From Cruorifilaria tuberocauda (Eukaryota; Nematoda; Chromadorea; Rhabditida; Onchocercidae): a stretch of DNA of 11,634 bases. A program made the position numbers and the translations under genes. Location: assembly GCA_013365365.1 (NCBI GenBank), contig JABVXU010001034.1:1-11634 (forward strand). Direction: 5' to 3'. Of the stretch, positions 8,309 to 11,634 are shown piece after piece (the stretch's first letter is position 1; every line of letters starts with the position of its first letter). Under the pieces are notes generated by a model. It saw only the letters and a program-made list of their open reading frames with translations. It made no database searches and was not told the DNA's origin.

Positions 8309-9529
8309 ATGGTAATTTTTATGTGTTGCTCGAATACTGTAGTTATCGTTTGCCAACCTTTTCCTATCGCCATTTTCTTTTATGTATTTTCTGTTCTTAC
8401 AGGTATGCTTTCATGTTCTCATTTATTCTCTTTTTATGCGTTTCATTCTTAAATGTATTCTTCTGTATTGAATTCCATGTTCTTATATGTTTTCTATAAC
8501 AACAAGTGTAACCAATAAGCTTTTCACCGCTTCCTTCTTTCTCTTCATGATATAATATTGGCTAACTATGGAATTATCCCTTTCATGATCAAATTATCTT
8601 TATTGTTGATATCTTTAAATGACTCTTCAGCTATCGCCTACCGAATGTCGGGAATTCCAAAGGAGCTCGTGACAAGTTATTTAAATGATTAAAGTAGAAT
8701 ACAACAATTAACATTCATTCTTTCTTTTGTCAATATCAAATTTAGCTTTCTTTTTCATATAAATTGCCTTGCTTGCTGTTATGGGAATATGTTTGTCATA
8801 CTCCTAACTTGACCTCTTGATGTACAAATTCTTAGAATGCAGCTGATGATTTACCTTCGCTGATCTCATATCACAATGACCCCACGTTAGAACTCCTCCC
8901 AACTGCAGGGAAAAAAAATCAGTTTCCCAATACAGTCAGTTACACCAGAAATCTACGTCATAGTACAATAACTCTACAGAACGTCCATTTCAAGGAAAGA
9001 CGATAAGCATTACAAAAGCGACGATCAACATGAAGCATCTAGCAGGGCCATCGTAACGAGATTAAATCAACCTGGAAAGTTTGAGCAGCAAAAACAAAGC
9101 AACAGAAACAAACTAAACCAGAAGCATCCTTTAGAATCATCGCGAAGAATTATTAACATTATTAAACACAAGCTTATTAAGCCTTCATAACCAGATGATC
9201 CCTATGTTAATTTCGCGCCTTTATCAAGTAACTCAGGAATTGTTATCATAAATCCCTCATCAGTGAATAGAACTCCTACAAATTTTGTTAGTGAAACAAG
9301 ACAATTCTCCAAAATGTTTTTCATTACAAGTTTCGCAATAATTGTTATAATTGCGATTTGGGAGTGGGAATTCAGTATCGGGAACCATCATAAAATTATT
9401 TTCGAAGTCAAAAGTGTAAGGGAGAAGGACGATCCATATATGACTTGGAAAGCCTGTTATGATACAATACAGTTAGATATAAAAGATGAGAATGTTTATT
9501 CACTGGGACAGTGCTTCAGAGGAATATAA
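8309..9529 (+). pseudogene. Unrecognised coding-like region with membrane segment, apparently broken
   Basis: I do not recognise this gene. Three pieces look coding. 8836-9003 follows a CTTAG acceptor and reads 56 residues without a stop (NAADDLPSLISYHND at its start). 8972-9187 is open in another frame and is rich in Lys, Gln, Asn and Ser. 9191-9526 continues that second frame after a single TAA at 9188-9190. The last piece has a membrane segment, MFFITSFAIIVIIAIW, at 9314-9361, then a soluble tail with two Cys ending at the stop at 9527-9529. AATAAA follows at once. An upstream continuation with matching phase is possible: 8309-8402 (starts with ATG, strongly hydrophobic) and 8631-8668. As written, the region needs one frameshift between 8972 and 9003 and one nonsense codon, so a decayed gene is the simplest reading. 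Unusual introns in a live gene, or sequencing error, are alternatives. No counterpart was seen in the first repeat unit. Confidence 0.35.
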
Positions 9530-9534
9530 ATAAA
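9529..9534 (+). terminator. Polyadenylation signal AATAAA
   Basis: AATAAA overlaps the last base of the TAA stop at 9527-9529. Its position is consistent with the 3' end of the coding-like region just upstream. In DNA this AT-rich it could also be chance. Confidence 0.35.
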
Positions 9535-9568
9535 ACCGCTATAAGAAGTAAACTGTATTTGAACACTT

Positions 9569-9599
9569 AGTTAAACAACATTATTTATGTTGTTTAACT
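9569..9599. repeat. Perfect 13-bp hairpin
   Basis: AGTTAAACAACAT at 9569-9581 is the exact reverse complement of 9587-9599, with a 5-base loop TATTT. It lies 40 bases after the stop of the coding-like region. It may be a 3' structural element, a short palindromic repeat, or chance in AT-rich DNA. No equivalent was noticed elsewhere in the window. Confidence 0.65.
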
Positions 9600-9959
9600 T
9601 AATTCATCTTATAAACTGATGTTGATGGAGAAAAATTAACGGTTAACGAACAATTGATAGACAGAAATTGATAGCGAATAACAAATCATTAATTAAAATA
9701 TCAACTGAAGGATGTTCTACTGATATATCATACTGGAAACAAAAATAGCCACGTGATAAAGTAGCTAATTTATATTTTACAATAATATAATTCTTGAATA
9801 TAATCTGAAATTTAGAATGGAAAGATTTACGTATGAATTTATTTTGCCAGATGTTCTAGATATATAAAATTTAAGTTCGAAAAAATTACATATGAATTGG
9901 AAAGTAAATAACAGTCCAGAATCATTTTCCATCATAAGTTTCTGAAATATATTCAATAA
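9600..9959. other. AT-rich intergenic DNA, nothing seen
   Basis: Stops occur often in all frames, and there is no recognised repeat or RNA. Similarity to the first repeat unit resumes at about 9960. Confidence 0.5.
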
Positions 9960-10285
9960 GCATTTTGATTTAATTTTAAACTTTTCATTTCTAATTTGAG
10001 AATTCTGTTTGATTTATCTTTCCTTTTTGGTATTCCTTTTTGTGAACTCACTTTCCGAACTTTTTTTATTCTCTTCAATCCTTTTCAGTACTGATTTAAT
10101 ACGAAATGCAATCATTTCTAAATTTTTTTCGAATGATGAAAACAATGTATTTTTAATATTCATCAACCCGTTTTGATTCGTTTCTATTGCAATCAAATCG
10201 GTAATAGAATTTATTATTTTCAAAACTTGTGATAAATAACAAATGCAAGATGTAAGATGGAGAAATTTATGAATCTTTTACACAA

Positions 10286-10351
10286 TAATTGAAAATTAAT
10301 TTGATTATTAAAAGCAAAATTGATTAACTCTCACTTGACGACTGCTACAAA
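10286..10351 (+). promoter_or_regulatory. Highly conserved noncoding element upstream of receptor 2
   Basis: Second copy of the 66-base element at 4291-4356, with one mismatch (A instead of G at the 22nd base). It lies about 650 bases before the proposed start of the second receptor. The flanks on both sides are much less conserved. The likely role is a shared receptor control element, inferred from conservation only. Confidence 0.5.
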
Positions 10352-10465
10352 AAGGATTACAAACTCAACTTACGCATTGCGCTTAGCTCTTTAACAAAGT
10401 TTAATAATTCTTTAATACTTTTTGATTCCTTTAAAAATAATTATAAAATGAAATTAAAAAAATAA

Positions 10466-10507
10466 AAGAATAACCATTTTTAGAGGAATTATTAAAGAGT
10501 TATTCTT
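10466..10507. repeat. Inverted repeat within unit-2-specific DNA
   Basis: AAGAATAAC at 10466-10474 and GTTATTCTT at 10499-10507 are exact 9-base inverted arms separated by 24 bases. They sit in a stretch of about 70-90 bases that has no counterpart in the first unit. Confidence 0.4.
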
Positions 10508-10670
10508 CGAATGTCAACAGTATTATTTCAGCCTTTCTTCATTGTATTTCGCTTTCACAAAAATTCTGTAATGAAACTTTAGAATCAGTATTTTGTAGAT
10601 TTTAATGAAGAATAAAGATTTTGACCAAAGAAAAGCAAAAATTCCTTTGTTTAAGAAACAAAATGAATTT

Positions 10671-10790
10671 ATTAACATTAATAACTATAATAATACCTAT
10701 AATATTTATAATTAATAATTAACAAAATTAATAAAATTTCATTGAATTTATTTTCGTTTGAAAATTTCTATTATCAGGTTGGCACCAACG
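10671..10790. repeat. AT-rich insertion specific to unit 2
   Basis: Compared with 4575-4600, this copy has roughly 110 extra bases, extremely AT-rich over most of their length. TGAATTTATT occurs at both 10674-10683 and 10743-10752 as a direct repeat. The right side contains a short GTTGG/CCAAC inverted repeat. No coding capacity is seen. The cause (slippage, small nonautonomous element, or deletion in unit 1) is undecided. Confidence 0.4.
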
Positions 10791-11006
10791 TTGAATATTT
10801 TCACTGAGGAAATTAACGTATCGTAACAAACAAATTGATCTATCACTGAACATGGTAAAATGTAATTTCAGGAAATTAATTGGCAGTAAAATAGATCAGG
10901 CTTCATTTTTAAATTTCCTGAAAAAGAATGACAGATAGCACGCGATTTGATAATAATATTTTTATTTATATAATACCAATTTCGGTATAGTTTCATTTCT
11001 ATCTTC

Positions 11007-11634
11007 ATGGAAATTTATGTGATAAACTCTATTCAGCTGCTTAGTAATTCATCTTACTCATATCACTACTCTGTTTGAATATTATTGAATTTACAAGAAT
11101 TATTTAAATATTATTGAATTCCAGAGTTAATTTGACTTAAATTTTCAATTTCAGATAGCATTATTTGCACTATTCACATATACAATATCACTTTATATCA
11201 TCTACAAATCAGAACGGTACCAAAATGTATTCGGTGTGCTATGTACAGCTTATGTATTATTTCATATACAAACTATAAGCATTATACTCCTTTTGATGAT
11301 TATTAGAATGATTGAGTAAGACCTATCTACTTCAGATTCAATAAGCTTTTTACTTATGTAATTTTCTAATAATCATTAAAAGACGTCAATGTTTATTCGA
11401 AAAGCAAGAGTTCATTTGTCCACTCAGTTCGATTCATTCATTAAATCTTTTAATTTCACGTAATTTTCCACTTCTCCCAATTTCTCCGATATCATTTTTC
11501 TTTGCATAATAAATTGCACAAAATTTATTAGGAAAATGATACTTCGCAGAGAGCTTGCATGGCACATTTTTACTCGAATATCATCTCCTACTGCAAATTC
11601 AACACTATATGCAGCCATTTGGATACAGTTCGTT
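11007..11634 (+). CDS. Second Srx-like 7TM chemoreceptor, N-terminal part only
   Basis: Tandem paralogue of the receptor at 4810-6812, cut by the window end. Proposed exons: 11007-11072, 11155-11315 and 11532 onward. Exon 2 has exactly the same length (161 bases) and phases as its paralogue and encodes segments 1 and 2. KSERYQNVFG and AYVLFHIQT are shared blocks, and about 60% of exon 2 residues are identical. Exon 3 reads into ANSTLYAAIWIQFV, identical to the paralogue at the start of segment 3. Exon 1 would give MEIYVINSIQLLS..., in a different frame from the proposed exon 1 of the first gene although the DNA and donor site align, so the N-terminus is uncertain. The exon 3 acceptor could be the TTATTAG ending at 11531 or the TTCGCAG ending at 11549; both fit the phase. 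No lesion is seen in the visible part. Confidence 0.7.

Larger units (their letters stand above)
9960..11634 (+). repeat. Second copy of tandem duplication (matches about 3960-5566)
   Basis: From about 9960 to the window end the sequence follows 3960-5566 in the same order and orientation: upstream AT-rich DNA, the 66-base element, shared blocks around ATTTCAG motifs, then receptor exons 1-3. The offset rises from about 5,980 to 6,150 bases because this copy has extra sequence at about 10435-10505 and 10671-10790. It has a shorter intron 1 (82 versus 144 bases). Divergence is substantial in both exons and noncoding DNA, so the duplication is old. Confidence 0.8.

Noticed and set aside
10014..10223. 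Minus-strand frame encoding a Lys/Glu-rich, coiled-coil-like peptide
   Set aside because: The homologous DNA in unit 1 (about 3990-4240) has stops in the corresponding frame, so conservation here is not coding conservation.
11424..11618. Minus-strand open frame at the window end
   Set aside because: Antisense to the intron 2 and exon 3 region of the second receptor, whose + strand reading matches its paralogue.

Overview
This window looks like nuclear DNA of a parasitic nematode, most likely a filarial or related spirurid worm. That placement is inferred. It rests on strong AT-richness, short introns ending in TTTCAG-type acceptors, a chemoreceptor of a nematode-restricted 7TM family, and an embedded piece of a Rickettsiales-type (Wolbachia-like) bacterial gene. 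No rRNA, tRNA, CRISPR array or recognisable transposase was seen.

Layout: 1-1170 is AT-rich with no gene seen. 1261-1430 is a pyrimidine-rich tract. About 1669-2035 is a fragment of bacterial histidyl-tRNA synthetase (hisS), in the nematode chromosome and lacking both ends of the gene. 2066-4290 is intergenic and carries a decayed copy (about 2880-3050) of a sequence found again upstream of each receptor gene. 4291-4356 is a strikingly conserved noncoding element. 4810-6812 is a complete seven-exon gene for an Srx-like 7TM receptor of 319 residues. 6813-8300 is intergenic. About 8309-9529 holds coding-like sequence with a membrane segment, broken by a frameshift and one stop, followed by a polyadenylation signal and a perfect hairpin. 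9960-11634 repeats the layout of 3960-5566: a second copy of the conserved element, then the first three exons of a second Srx-like receptor, cut off by the window end.

The main structure is a tandem duplication with a period of roughly 6-7 kb. It includes the receptor gene and its upstream DNA, and the copies are old enough that receptor exon 2 is only about three quarters identical in DNA. Two short stretches are far more alike than that: the 66-base upstream element (65/66) and the start of exon 3 (51/52 to the window end). The hisS fragment is seen in the first unit only. The receptors would act as chemosensory GPCRs in the plasma membrane of nematode sensory cells. The hisS piece is most likely an inert relic of transfer from an endosymbiont.
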